Shown: positions 1 to 7,585 of the stretch, in pieces
How the letters are laid out: the number at the start of each line of letters is the position of its first letter
How positions within the stretch are numbered: the first letter of the stretch is position 1
Origin: a candidate division CSSED10-310 bacterium
Lineage (GTDB): Bacteria > CSSED10-310 > JAFGDC01
Direction of reading: 5' to 3'
Length of the DNA stretch: 11,238 nt
NCBI GenBank assembly: GCA_016932295.1
Contig: JAFGDC010000634.1
Location: 1 to 11,238 of the forward strand
Notes under the pieces: generated by a model
Told to the model about the DNA's origin: nothing
Databases searched by the model: none
The model's input: only the letters and a program-made list of their open reading frames with translations
Translations under genes and position numbers: made by a program

Positions 1-146
1 CACATGCGCCCTGGGCGTGGCCTGATTGGTCTTTCCTCCGCCCCCGCCATGCCAGTGGCGCTGATAAAGACACCACGAAAGGCACACAAATGCGCTTTTC
101 GTCAGACAATCGCTCCTCACTATTGATTCACTTCGGGCTTATATCG

Positions 147-167
147 AAACCAAAGTTTTCTTGGTTT
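147..167. repeat. Perfect 7-bp inverted repeat upstream of the ABC transporter
   Basis: AAACCAA at 147-153 and TTGGTTT at 161-167 are exact reverse complements, separated by a 7-nt AT-rich loop. The site is AT-rich compared with its surroundings and lies about 265 bp before the transporter start. It could be an operator or an RNA hairpin. No U-run follows, so it does not look like an intrinsic terminator. A chance origin is possible. Confidence 0.35.
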
Positions 168-285
168 ATCACAGATACAGTATGCGGGAAGCGGGAAGCC
201 GGATCTGTCGGCAGTCTCCCCCCACCCATGACAAGGATTCACCTGCCGGAGATGACGCGGCAGGCAATTGCTCCGTCGACTCAGG

Positions 286-302
286 ACCAGCCGCCGGCTG
301 GT
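286..302. repeat. Perfect 7-bp stem, 3-nt loop inverted repeat
   Basis: ACCAGCC at 286-292 pairs exactly with GGCTGGT at 296-302 around a 3-nt loop. It lies in the leader region of the ABC transporter gene, about 130 bp before its ATG. There is no T-run on either side, so a terminator role is not supported. If transcribed it would form a stable hairpin in the 5' untranslated region. Confidence 0.35.
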
Positions 303-430
303 GAGGGACGATTGACAGCCCGCGCCCCCTCTGTTAGCGTTCACTGGGTTCCGGACCCTCATGGATCGCCCGTAGTATGCACGGCAAACCTTTATGACAG
401 TCGTCCGGACCGATCCTCGAAGAGGGATGG

Positions 431-2170
431 ATGAAGAATCTCAAGAACACCTCTTACATGCGGTTATTGGCATTCGTGAAACCCTATCGGGGACGACTCA
501 TCATCGCCATCATCGCCTCCGCCCTGTACGGCGCCGCCAACGCAGCTCCGGCCAAGCTGGCCAAACCGCTCATGGACGACCTTTTCCAGTCCCACGACAC
601 CCGCATGCTCAACATCCTCCCGCTGTTAATCATCCTCGTCTTTTTTTTGAAAGGGCTCTTCCAATACATCCAGACTTTTTACATGCGGTGGATCGGGCAA
701 CGGGTCATCTTCGACGTCCGCAACCGGCTCTTCGAACACGTGTTGAAGCTGCCGCTCAGCTTCTACCAGAGCCATCCCACCGGCCTGCTCATGTCCCGCA
801 TCTCAAACGATGTCAGTCGCATCCAAACCGGCGTATCGCAAGTACTGGCATCGGTGCTCAAAGAGCTGTTCTCGATCCTATTTCTGACCATCAACATCAT
901 CTTCATCTCATGGAAACTCGCCATCTTCGCCGTATTCATCCTGCCAGTTTCCCTTTATCCGATCCTCCGTTTCGCCCGAAACCTGAGGATTTCCAGTCGA
1001 ATCAGCCAGGAAAAAATGGCCGATCTGAACAGCACCATGTTCGAGACGTTCTACGGTGTTCACATCATCAAGGCGTTCACGATGGAACGTTTTGAATACA
1101 AAAAATTCGAGCGCTTCAACGAGGACTTTTTCCACGCCGTGGTGCGTGCCCTGCGGCTGGATGCCGTCTCCCCTCCCCTGATGGAATTCATCGGTGCGAC
1201 CGGCGCTGCCGCCTTGATCTGGATCGGCGGCACGTTTATCGTCGGTGGCTCCATCACGCCCGGCGTATTCATGGAGTTCATCGCCTCGCTGTTCCTGTTG
1301 TATTCGCCCATCAAGTCACTGGGCAAGGACAACTACAACATCCAGATGACGATTGCCGCCGCCACCAGGATCTTCACCATACTGGACGAAGAGGTGACCA
1401 TTCGCGATCTGCCGGAAGCGCGTGCGCTGACAGCGTTCAACGAATCCATCGAGTATGCCGGAGTCAATTTCAAGTACAAGGAAAAGCTTGTGCTCGAGGA
1501 TATCAACTTCAAGGCCTTCCGCGGGCAGATCATCGCTTTCGTGGGGAGCAGCGGCGCCGGCAAATCGACACTCGTCAACCTGCTGCCACGTTTTTTCGAA
1601 CCATGCGCCGGACGGATACTCATCGACGGTACGCCCATCCAGAATTTTACCTTGAAGTCCCTGCGCGGCATGGTAGGAATGGTCACCCAGGACACCATCC
1701 TGTTCAATGATTCTGTCGCCAACAATATCGCCTTCGGTCAGGAGGGCATACCGTCCGACCGTATTGAAACCGCGGCCAGGGCGGCCTTCGCTCACGAATT
1801 CATCCTGGAACTCCCTAAAGGGTACGATACCATCATCGGCGAACGGGGAGTGTCACTATCCGGCGGCCAGCGCCAACGCATCACCATCGCCAGGGCGATT
1901 CTGAAGAATCCCCCCATCCTCGTCCTCGACGAAGCCACGTCGTCACTGGACTCCGAATCGGAAGCCATTATCCAGGAAGCCCTGAACAATCTCATGCAGA
2001 ACCGCACAACCTTCGTCATCGCGCACCGGCTCTCCACCGTGCGAGCCGCCGATTGCATCCTGGTCATCAAGGACGGTCACATAGTCGAACGTGGCACCCA
2101 TGACGAATTAATGCAGATCCAGGGTGAATACAAGCGCTTGCATGACATCCAGTTTCACAACGAGGGATAA
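431..2170 (+). CDS. msbA: MsbA-type lipid exporter ABC transporter (fused membrane and ATPase domains)
   Basis: This is a 579-residue ABC half-transporter that would act as a homodimer in the inner membrane, using ATP to flip or export lipids (lipid A core in characterised MsbA). The N-terminal half (about 20-300) has six hydrophobic segments, near 20-45, 60-82, 138-158, 160-180, 252-272 and 278-298. The C-terminal ATPase domain (about 340-579) is complete: Walker A GSSGAGKST at 372-380, Q-loop Gln420, signature LSGGQ at 476-480, Walker B ILVLDE at 496-501 with catalytic Glu501, D-loop SSLD and switch His532. The length is normal for MsbA. The ATG is preceded by a purine-rich AGAGGGA at good spacing. 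No lipid A biosynthesis gene is visible beside it, so the substrate is inferred from family resemblance. A related lipid or peptide exporter of the same subfamily is the alternative. The next gene is convergent. Confidence 0.88.
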   Translation: MKNLKNTSYMRLLAFVKPYRGRLIIAIIASALYGAANAAPAKLAKPLMDDLFQSHDTRMLNILPLLIILVFFLKGLFQYIQTFYMRWIGQRVIFDVRNRLFEHVLKLPLSFYQSHPTGLLMSRISNDVSRIQTGVSQVLASVLKELFSILFLTINIIFISWKLAIFAVFILPVSLYPILRFARNLRISSRISQEKMADLNSTMFETFYGVHIIKAFTMERFEYKKFERFNEDFFHAVVRALRLDAVSPPLMEFIGATGAAALIWIGGTFIVGGSITPGVFMEFIASLFLLYSPIKSLGKDNYNIQMTIAAATRIFTILDEEVTIRDLPEARALTAFNESIEYAGVNFKYKEKLVLEDINFKAFRGQIIAFVGSSGAGKSTLVNLLPRFFEPCAGRILIDGTPIQNFTLKSLRGMVGMVTQDTILFNDSVANNIAFGQEGIPSDRIETAARAAFAHEFILELPKGYDTIIGERGVSLSGGQRQRITIARAILKNPPILVLDEATSSLDSESEAIIQEALNNLMQNRTTFVIAHRLSTVRAADCILVIKDGHIVERGTHDELMQIQGEYKRLHDIQFHNEG

Positions 2171-2195
2171 ACATCCGCTGAGTTCCACGGAATCC

Positions 2196-2208
2196 CCCCT
2201 GACAGGGG
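2196..2208. repeat. Short GC hairpin between convergent genes
   Basis: CCCCT at 2196-2200 and AGGGG at 2204-2208 form a perfect 5-bp stem with a 3-nt loop. It lies 26 bp after the ABC transporter stop, in the 135-bp gap before the 3' end of the convergent phosphodiesterase gene. The position suits a bidirectional transcription end. No U-tract follows on either strand, so an intrinsic terminator is weakly supported. Confidence 0.25.
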
Positions 2209-2305
2209 AAAACAGCCACGCCCAGAGCGCTGAGGTACTATGGAACGCCTGTCTTGTTTCCAGGTGGCAAGCGCCGATCACCCATGCAGCGACGCATCCC
2301 GGCTC

Positions 2306-5182
2306 TCACATCGTATCCAGATAGCCAATGCTCTTGAGCCGTTCGTACAGTTCCTCGTCATTGATCTCCCCGCGATTTCGGCGGAGAGGTGTTGCAGAGG
2401 CCTCATCGTACCTGATCGGCCGGCTGTCCATACCGGCAGGAATCTCGACTTCCATCAGCGCAAGCACGGTCGCGGCGATATCACGTTCACAGGCATCTGG
2501 TCCCAATCCGGTCCGCGGCACACCCGGCCCACTCACCGCATAGACGCCATTGCTTTCATGTGAACCGATACACGCATTCCGGACAACCTCGGCAAGCGGT
2601 TTCTGATACATCCTGGTCCCCACCTTGTAGTGCAAATCAGCGGCGGCATCGTAACAGCGGTGCCTGATGCCGTTGGTCGTACGGAAATCGCCGAAAACAG
2701 CCTGGTCGGTATTCCACCCGATGGAACGCTTCCGGCGGTCGATCGAGGCGCGGCGAACCAATGGGCGCTTACCATCGATGGTCGCCGATTCAACCATGGC
2801 GGCGAGGGCGGCCAGCAATTCGCCGTCATCCGCCCGTGCGCCACCAAGCAGCACCATGCGCTCCTGATTGATGCTGTCACCCTCAAGGTCATGGTCATCG
2901 AGGAATACCACCCTGGACCTGGATCGATCGATATGGGCGGTGGCGGATTCGAGGAATCCCCTGCCCCGGTATGCGATCGGCTCCACGCGCCATTCCACCA
3001 GCCGCACCGACCCACCTTCGGCGTTCGGCGGACCGGACTGAGGGCTCTCCGTGACCGTTGCGGACTTGACTCTTACGTCACCGATCCGTCTGAACATCAG
3101 AGGATTGATCAATGATCCGGCACCTGGATGGATTTCTATGGGTCCCAAATCAACCATTTCGGCAGACTGGTCGGAGGCCAGCGAGGTAGTCAACTGAAAA
3201 TGATAGGTACCCGGAGGGATGGAGCCAGAGAATGCCGGTTCACAACAACCGGTTACCAGGGTGCCGGGTTGCCAGAGACTGGTGGGATAAGCTCCATTGC
3301 CCGGGTACCACTTCCAGTCCGCGGCCGTCTCGCCCGTCGAGGAAACCAGGCGCAGCCTTCCACACTCGTTCCAATTGATCTTCCCATCGCAGCGACAGGT
3401 CGTTTCGATCCTCCAGGCCTGAACCATCGTTCCTGGTTCATTACCAGCCGAAGGTTGTTCGGGCTCCAGGAAGAGCAGGCCGAGGTCCAGCAGAATCCGG
3501 TTCCAGTCAAGGACAATCCTCTGCCGCGTATATACCGGGATGAATCCGTGATCCGAAGCGATCACCACCGACCACTCGGACCCCAATCGTGATGTGATGT
3601 CCCTCACGTATCCATCGATTTCCTTCCACCGATCGACGATCACACGGTGGTGATTGCCCATGTCATTGTCCCTGGGATCGGGCGAGTTCCATGGAAAATG
3701 CTGGACCTTGTCGGTGGCGGTGAAGCACAACATGAAACAGTCAAACCGATCAGGATCAAACACATGGTCGAAGAAATACTTTTTTATCCGGTGATTGCGG
3801 TATATCTGGAGATCCAGGTCCACGGGCAGATCACCAGGATCCAGGTTTGCCAATAAATCGTGAGGATAAATAAAGTCATTGAACGGTTGGGTGAAATCGT
3901 CATACAGCACTGACAAGGCGAGAGCCAGGCCGGTTCCCGTGGGATATGTCGTGACTTTCGCAATCGCTCGAAACGCAGAATCGATGTTGAGCGCCTTCCG
4001 GCGATTGCCGGCCGCCCAATCAAGATACGCCTCCGTGGCCGCCGTCGGTTCCCGGTCCTGCACATTGACCGTCGCCCCCGGAACACTACCGGCGGGCCAG
4101 GTGATCCGCAACACAGAGGCGGAATCCCTGATTGGATGCAATAAGACCGTGCCCCCCTGGGCTAAGTGGCTGATCGGCTTTTCCAGCCTGCCTCGAATCG
4201 GTACTCCATACACCTCCATGCTCTGCTCCAGATTATTGTCCCTGGCGGTATAGGTAAATCTGACCGTATCGTACGCACCGGCTGGCCGGGATGCAGTGAG
4301 CACCATCAGGAGCGGCCGGCATTTCCTGGCTCGGGCTTTACTGGGAATAGTACCGGAAGGCAGCACCACCTGGAGTGCCGGTGGACCATCGGTACGCACC
4401 CATTCGGCTCGGGAGATCGTTGGCACGATATCAACATCGGTGCCCAGGATGTCCAGCGCCTCATCGAGGCGGACCCTGATCCAGCCAGGCTCCCGCAATG
4501 GCAGGATCCCGAATTCCGTTTTCCTGTCCGCCGGGAAGCGCAACCGTAGAGCGCCGTCAGCCCCTTCCTCGATGACCGCTTCCGAGCCAAGCAAAGTACC
4601 TTTGAATCTCCCGCGACCGGTAACGACGGCTTCCCTTTCGAACTTCGAAGTGATCGTTTTTTTGCTCAACAGGTTGGGTGCCAGATCTCCGCTGATCATG
4701 ATCCCATCGATCGTTTCGACCGGATAGGTGTTCAAGAAACCGATTACACCGGTCCTCTTCCCGGCATCATTCAGGAAACGCCAAACAGGCACCGCGGTCC
4801 GGTCCGAGGAAATGATGACATGAGCCTGATCGGGCCGGACACTCGGTGATTTGAACCTGCACCTGACACCGATATCGGTGTAAAAGCCATCGATCCCATG
4901 GGTTGCCTGATCGACTCCGCAGACGATCGAGTTCCATGACACAGGACTGAACGCAGCCTCCGAATGCAGCGAGCCGTACATGCCGGATTGGATCAAGGCG
5001 GTCAAATACGGCAGTTCGCCCTGTTCCATAAGTGGGAGTAGAACTCTCCATGCCGCGCCGTCGAGGCCCAGGAGGAACACCTTGCGACCATGGTCCATCG
5101 CACGGCAGGCGCTGGCGGCAACAAACCACACACCAGCACAGAGGACGACGGTACTAATTATCCTTCTGTTCTTCGAGAACAT
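2306..5182 (-). CDS. Exported alkaline-phosphatase-superfamily phosphodiesterase (type I phosphodiesterase/nucleotide pyrophosphatase type)
   Basis: This is a 958-residue predicted metal-dependent hydrolase of phosphate (or sulfate) esters, acting outside the cytoplasm. A signal peptide (basic start, hydrophobic 8-25) precedes the fold. The two-metal site can be followed along the chain: Asp41 in LLGLDG, nucleophile Ser79 in FSPVSWNS (aligning without gaps to the NPP Thr position), HGI at 95-97, Asp491 and His495 in DKVQH, Asp544-His545 in ASDHGF, and His875 in GSHESNG followed by SGPG. The C-terminus (ELYERLKSIGYL) is the tail often seen in this family. The protein is much longer than the usual 450-600 residues. 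The extra length lies in inserts at about 190-380 and 580-740. The second insert has a beta-sandwich pattern (W-x-P-G, then P-P-G-T-Y). The start has an AAGGGAG site 5 nt upstream (5188-5194). The substrate cannot be told from sequence. The gene is divergent from the DUF3187 gene. Confidence 0.85.
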   Translation of the reverse strand: MFSKNRRIISTVVLCAGVWFVAASACRAMDHGRKVFLLGLDGAAWRVLLPLMEQGELPYLTALIQSGMYGSLHSEAAFSPVSWNSIVCGVDQATHGIDGFYTDIGVRCRFKSPSVRPDQAHVIISSDRTAVPVWRFLNDAGKRTGVIGFLNTYPVETIDGIMISGDLAPNLLSKKTITSKFEREAVVTGRGRFKGTLLGSEAVIEEGADGALRLRFPADRKTEFGILPLREPGWIRVRLDEALDILGTDVDIVPTISRAEWVRTDGPPALQVVLPSGTIPSKARARKCRPLLMVLTASRPAGAYDTVRFTYTARDNNLEQSMEVYGVPIRGRLEKPISHLAQGGTVLLHPIRDSASVLRITWPAGSVPGATVNVQDREPTAATEAYLDWAAGNRRKALNIDSAFRAIAKVTTYPTGTGLALALSVLYDDFTQPFNDFIYPHDLLANLDPGDLPVDLDLQIYRNHRIKKYFFDHVFDPDRFDCFMLCFTATDKVQHFPWNSPDPRDNDMGNHHRVIVDRWKEIDGYVRDITSRLGSEWSVVIASDHGFIPVYTRQRIVLDWNRILLDLGLLFLEPEQPSAGNEPGTMVQAWRIETTCRCDGKINWNECGRLRLVSSTGETAADWKWYPGNGAYPTSLWQPGTLVTGCCEPAFSGSIPPGTYHFQLTTSLASDQSAEMVDLGPIEIHPGAGSLINPLMFRRIGDVRVKSATVTESPQSGPPNAEGGSVRLVEWRVEPIAYRGRGFLESATAHIDRSRSRVVFLDDHDLEGDSINQERMVLLGGARADDGELLAALAAMVESATIDGKRPLVRRASIDRRKRSIGWNTDQAVFGDFRTTNGIRHRCYDAAADLHYKVGTRMYQKPLAEVVRNACIGSHESNGVYAVSGPGVPRTGLGPDACERDIAATVLALMEVEIPAGMDSRPIRYDEASATPLRRNRGEINDEELYERLKSIGYLDTM

Positions 5183-5282
5183 GATTTCTCCCTTCTGGAC
5201 ACTTCAACCTATCAACAGTCATGTGCTCATGCCAAGCATAGAGATTTTGCTCCTGGCTGCCTTCCCTCGGGATAGACCCGGT

Positions 5283-5290
5283 AGTATAGT
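5283..5290. promoter_or_regulatory. Overlapping -10-like hexamers on both strands in a divergent region
   Basis: In the 227-bp gap between the divergent phosphodiesterase and DUF3187 genes, the minus strand reads TATACT (5288-5283) and the plus strand reads TATAGT (5285-5290). Each matches the sigma70 -10 consensus at 5 of 6 positions. The minus-strand hexamer would give a leader of roughly 95 nt to the phosphodiesterase start, and the plus-strand one a leader of over 110 nt to the DUF3187 start. Neither has a convincing TTGACA-like -35 at 16-18 nt, so this is a weak candidate. Confidence 0.25.
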
Positions 5291-5320
5291 GCACGGTATC
5301 GTAAGGGCAGCAGGATGGAA

Positions 5321-5347
5321 TGCCGGCCGCCCCCGCCGGCGCCGGCA
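5321..5347. repeat. GC-rich inverted repeat in the divergent intergenic region
   Basis: TGCCGGC at 5321-5327 is the exact reverse complement of GCCGGCA at 5341-5347, with a 13-nt spacer that contains a further GCCGGC at 5335-5340. Three GCCGGC copies therefore lie within 27 bp, about 60 bp before the DUF3187 gene. It may be a regulator site or a hairpin in the leader. There is no adjoining T-run, so it is not a standard terminator. Confidence 0.3.
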
Positions 5348-5409
5348 CGACACCGTATTTTCCGAGGCAACTCCTGGTGTGTTGAATTGAAATTGTTGAA
5401 CCGAAGAAG

Positions 5410-6498
5410 ATGCTGAGAGGTACTCGATTGGTAATTCGTCCGGGTGGATTCCTATTCCGGATTGCGGCGCTGCTCCTGTATCTGCTGCTCACTATCCCAC
5501 ACTCCGCCGCCTTCGAAGCCGGGGATGAGTGGTCCGGGCTTGGTCCTCTTGATATCTCGACGCTGGGTCCATCGGAAGTGCTTCGACCCATTCCCGGACA
5601 CTTGTGGCTTCATGCTCCTGAAACCGGCCGGCTCAGCACCGGATTGTCATTCGAATGGATCAATCTCTGGATGTATCACATTGTGAAGAGAAGTGATGTA
5701 TACCAAACAGGCTCGATTCCAGCGACCCCATACAGCTACGGAAGCTACCTGTTCGACATGGAGCAGTTTGTCGTCGATTGTCGTTTCATCTATTCTCTGG
5801 GTCGTCGCTGGAGCATTGATTGCAATCTGCCACTGTTGATCAACGGCGCCGGATACTTGGATGGGTTCATTGAGGGAGTTCATGAGTTCTTGGGAGTCAA
5901 TCAACATCGAAGGGACGAATGGCCGCGCGATTCAGTCGCCTTTCTCTATGTCACCCGGGACGGAGATATGATCAGCCTGTACGAATCACAGATTGCAGGA
6001 GCGGATCTTGGCAGGATCGCCCTCGGAGGACGCTGGGAGCCAGTGCTGGGTAACCAGAGGCTGTCCTTCCGCCTGGTCTGCACGCTGCCCACATCATCCC
6101 AGCTCACCATGTTCGAAAAACGTGACATCGACCTTTCTCTCCAGGCAATCTCGGGTTGGCGGTGGCGACGGATGTATTTCTACCACGGACTCACCTTAAC
6201 GCATTACTTCGCGGAAATGACGAAAGAACTGGCCCTCAAGACATACCGGACATCACTTTTCAACACCGCCGAATTCCCGCTCAATCCCAACCTCTCCCTT
6301 TTCCTTCACACCGTCACAGGTTCTCCAATCGCAGACTATCCACACATGGACAAGCCCATCATCGAACTCACCCTGGGGATAAAAGTGCGGCGAGAAAAAA
6401 CACTCCTGGAATTCGGACTCATCGAAAACCTGTTTTACTTCGACAACAGCCCCGATTTCGGCATCCACTTTGCGGTCGCCTTCGATGCGTACGATTGA
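5410..6498 (+). CDS. DUF3187-type exported protein, predicted outer-membrane beta-barrel
   Basis: This 362-residue protein has a signal peptide (hydrophobic 14-29, likely cleavage after the HSAA at 31-34). The mature chain has no transmembrane helices. It is made of alternating amphipathic strands rich in aromatic residues and ends in FAVAFDAYD, as expected for an outer-membrane beta-barrel. The length and the order of features match DUF3187 proteins as I know them: an early N-rich strand near 80-90, a central GYLDGFIEGVHEFLGV block at about 148-163, then repeated beta-hairpins. The function of that family is not known to me. The ATG at 5410 has only a weak purine stretch (GAAGAAG) before it. 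A TTG at 5428 sits 7 nt after AGAGG and would still leave a full signal peptide, so the start is uncertain by 18 nt. The next gene overlaps its 3' end by 14 nt, suggesting translational coupling. Confidence 0.72.
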   Translation: MLRGTRLVIRPGGFLFRIAALLLYLLLTIPHSAAFEAGDEWSGLGPLDISTLGPSEVLRPIPGHLWLHAPETGRLSTGLSFEWINLWMYHIVKRSDVYQTGSIPATPYSYGSYLFDMEQFVVDCRFIYSLGRRWSIDCNLPLLINGAGYLDGFIEGVHEFLGVNQHRRDEWPRDSVAFLYVTRDGDMISLYESQIAGADLGRIALGGRWEPVLGNQRLSFRLVCTLPTSSQLTMFEKRDIDLSLQAISGWRWRRMYFYHGLTLTHYFAEMTKELALKTYRTSLFNTAEFPLNPNLSLFLHTVTGSPIADYPHMDKPIIELTLGIKVRREKTLLEFGLIENLFYFDNSPDFGIHFAVAFDAYD

Positions 6499-7564
6499 GC
6501 CATCGACGCCACCGCCGGCAGAACGGCCGCTGTCATCGGGAAACCGGCTGTACTTCCTGGATGCCCTGGCTGGATTGTTGATCCTGCGCGTCATCACCCT
6601 GCATTCCCTCAGCAACTATCTCATCGTCGGTACCGCCGGATCGCCTGACATGCTCCTGCACGGGGGATGGTGCCGGCTCATCGATTCGCTGCTGCGGTTT
6701 TCCGTGCCGGGATTCGTTTGTATCTCCGGAATCAAATTCGGACTGAAACTGCGGAGAGGCGGCTATCCCGGGTACGGTGTGTTCGCGCGACAGCGACTGG
6801 ACCGGATACTCAGACCATACCTGTTGTTCTCCGGTCTCTATATCATTACGGGTGAGTTGCTCCATCTTCTCAACCATTACCTTCCCTGGGGATTCACCGG
6901 CCTTCACGTGGACGCTCCCGGCACCCTGCTGTGGATGGTATTGGGACCCCGAAATCCAGGGTACCAATTGTGGTTCCTGGTCATGCTTCTGATGATCAAC
7001 CTCCTGTATCCGCCGTGGCGCGAAACACTCTCAGCAAGCAGCCTCCGCCTTGTTATCGCAGGCGTTCTGTATGCGTACTCCTGCTTCCATCACCTGCCGT
7101 ATCCACTTCACTACCTAAGGTACATGGTTTTCTATGACGGCGGCGCGATCCTGGCGCCCCATCTTCATCAGCTTCAACGGACTCGTAACCGATGGCTTGC
7201 GATCGCGCCGGTCCTCGTCACCCTGTCCGGAATAGCCCTGCGGGTTCAGGCGACGCAGCGGGTGATCCTGCAGGCAGGCGATCTGCTCATCGAGTCCTCC
7301 CTGCCATTCACACTGGTAGCGGTTTGCGCCGCATGGGGAATCAACCGCGGTCCGCGGCCCTTGATTTGGCTCGGCGGCCTCGCCTGGCCGCTCTACCTGT
7401 TGCATGAACCGTTCATCTTGAGCCATCTCGCACAAGTATTGTACAGCGGCTTCGATTTCATCCATCCACTCGATGTCCCTGTTCTCGCGGTTGCAACCCT
7501 CATCTGCAGCACAATCGGCATCTTCATTTTGAAGAGCAACCCTGTCACCCGGCGCTTGTTCTGA
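6485..7564 (+). CDS. Membrane acyltransferase, acyltransferase-3 family
   Basis: This is a 359-residue polytopic inner-membrane protein of the acyltransferase-3 group, which transfers acyl groups (often acetyl, from acyl-CoA) to surface glycans, lipids or secondary metabolites. It shows about ten hydrophobic segments and the family landmarks in order: LDALAGLLILRVITLHS with His40 in the first helix, FSVPGFVCISG at 72-82, the RLDRILRPY loop at 104-112, QLWFLVMLL at 161-169 and GLAWPLYLLHEPF with His307 near the C-terminus. I use the ATG at 6485. A longer reading from a TTG at 6470 adds five residues and lies deeper in the upstream gene. The 14-nt overlap with the DUF3187 gene, and the lack of a strong ribosome binding site of its own, point to coupled translation. 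The acceptor is unknown. The next gene, an acyl-CoA-binding protein, converges with only 21 bp between the stops. Confidence 0.85.
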   Translation: MRTIEPSTPPPAERPLSSGNRLYFLDALAGLLILRVITLHSLSNYLIVGTAGSPDMLLHGGWCRLIDSLLRFSVPGFVCISGIKFGLKLRRGGYPGYGVFARQRLDRILRPYLLFSGLYIITGELLHLLNHYLPWGFTGLHVDAPGTLLWMVLGPRNPGYQLWFLVMLLMINLLYPPWRETLSASSLRLVIAGVLYAYSCFHHLPYPLHYLRYMVFYDGGAILAPHLHQLQRTRNRWLAIAPVLVTLSGIALRVQATQRVILQAGDLLIESSLPFTLVAVCAAWGINRGPRPLIWLGGLAWPLYLLHEPFILSHLAQVLYSGFDFIHPLDVPVLAVATLICSTIGIFILKSNPVTRRLF

Positions 7565-7585
7565 CATCCGCCGCCCACCAGATCA

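Larger units (their letters stand above)
1..430. other. Region without a supportable gene, upstream of the ABC transporter
   Basis: No convincing gene is visible here. One plus-strand frame stays open from the left edge to 434, but its translation is low-complexity and rich in Pro, Arg and Ser. It has no recognisable motif and runs into the start of the ABC transporter, so I treat it as chance. On the minus strand an ATG at 50-48 opens a frame running off the left edge (starting M-A-G-A-E-E-R-P). It has no good ribosome binding site and is too short to judge. The stretch holds two perfect short inverted repeats (147-167 and 286-302) and a tandem 7-mer GCGGGAA at 184-197. No clear sigma70 promoter with both boxes was found, although a promoter for the transporter is expected here. 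Confidence 0.55.

Noticed and set aside
3..50. Possible divergent gene leaving the left edge on the minus strand, starting M-A-G-A-E-E-R
   Set aside because: Only about 16 residues are visible, there is no Shine-Dalgarno site, and nothing in it can be recognised.
3..434. A frame open from the left edge to 434 on the plus strand
   Set aside because: The translation has no motif, unusual composition and no ribosome binding site at its internal ATG. It ends inside the start of the ABC transporter, so an open frame by chance is more likely.
1316..1795. A 159-residue minus-strand frame inside the ABC transporter gene
   Set aside because: It lies opposite the ATPase domain and its translation has no motif, so it is a shadow frame.
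2630..3115. Long open frames on the plus strand opposite the phosphodiesterase gene (also at 3128-3592, 3879-4253 and 4166-4727)
   Set aside because: They are antisense shadows of a coding sequence whose catalytic motifs are clear. Their translations show no family motif.
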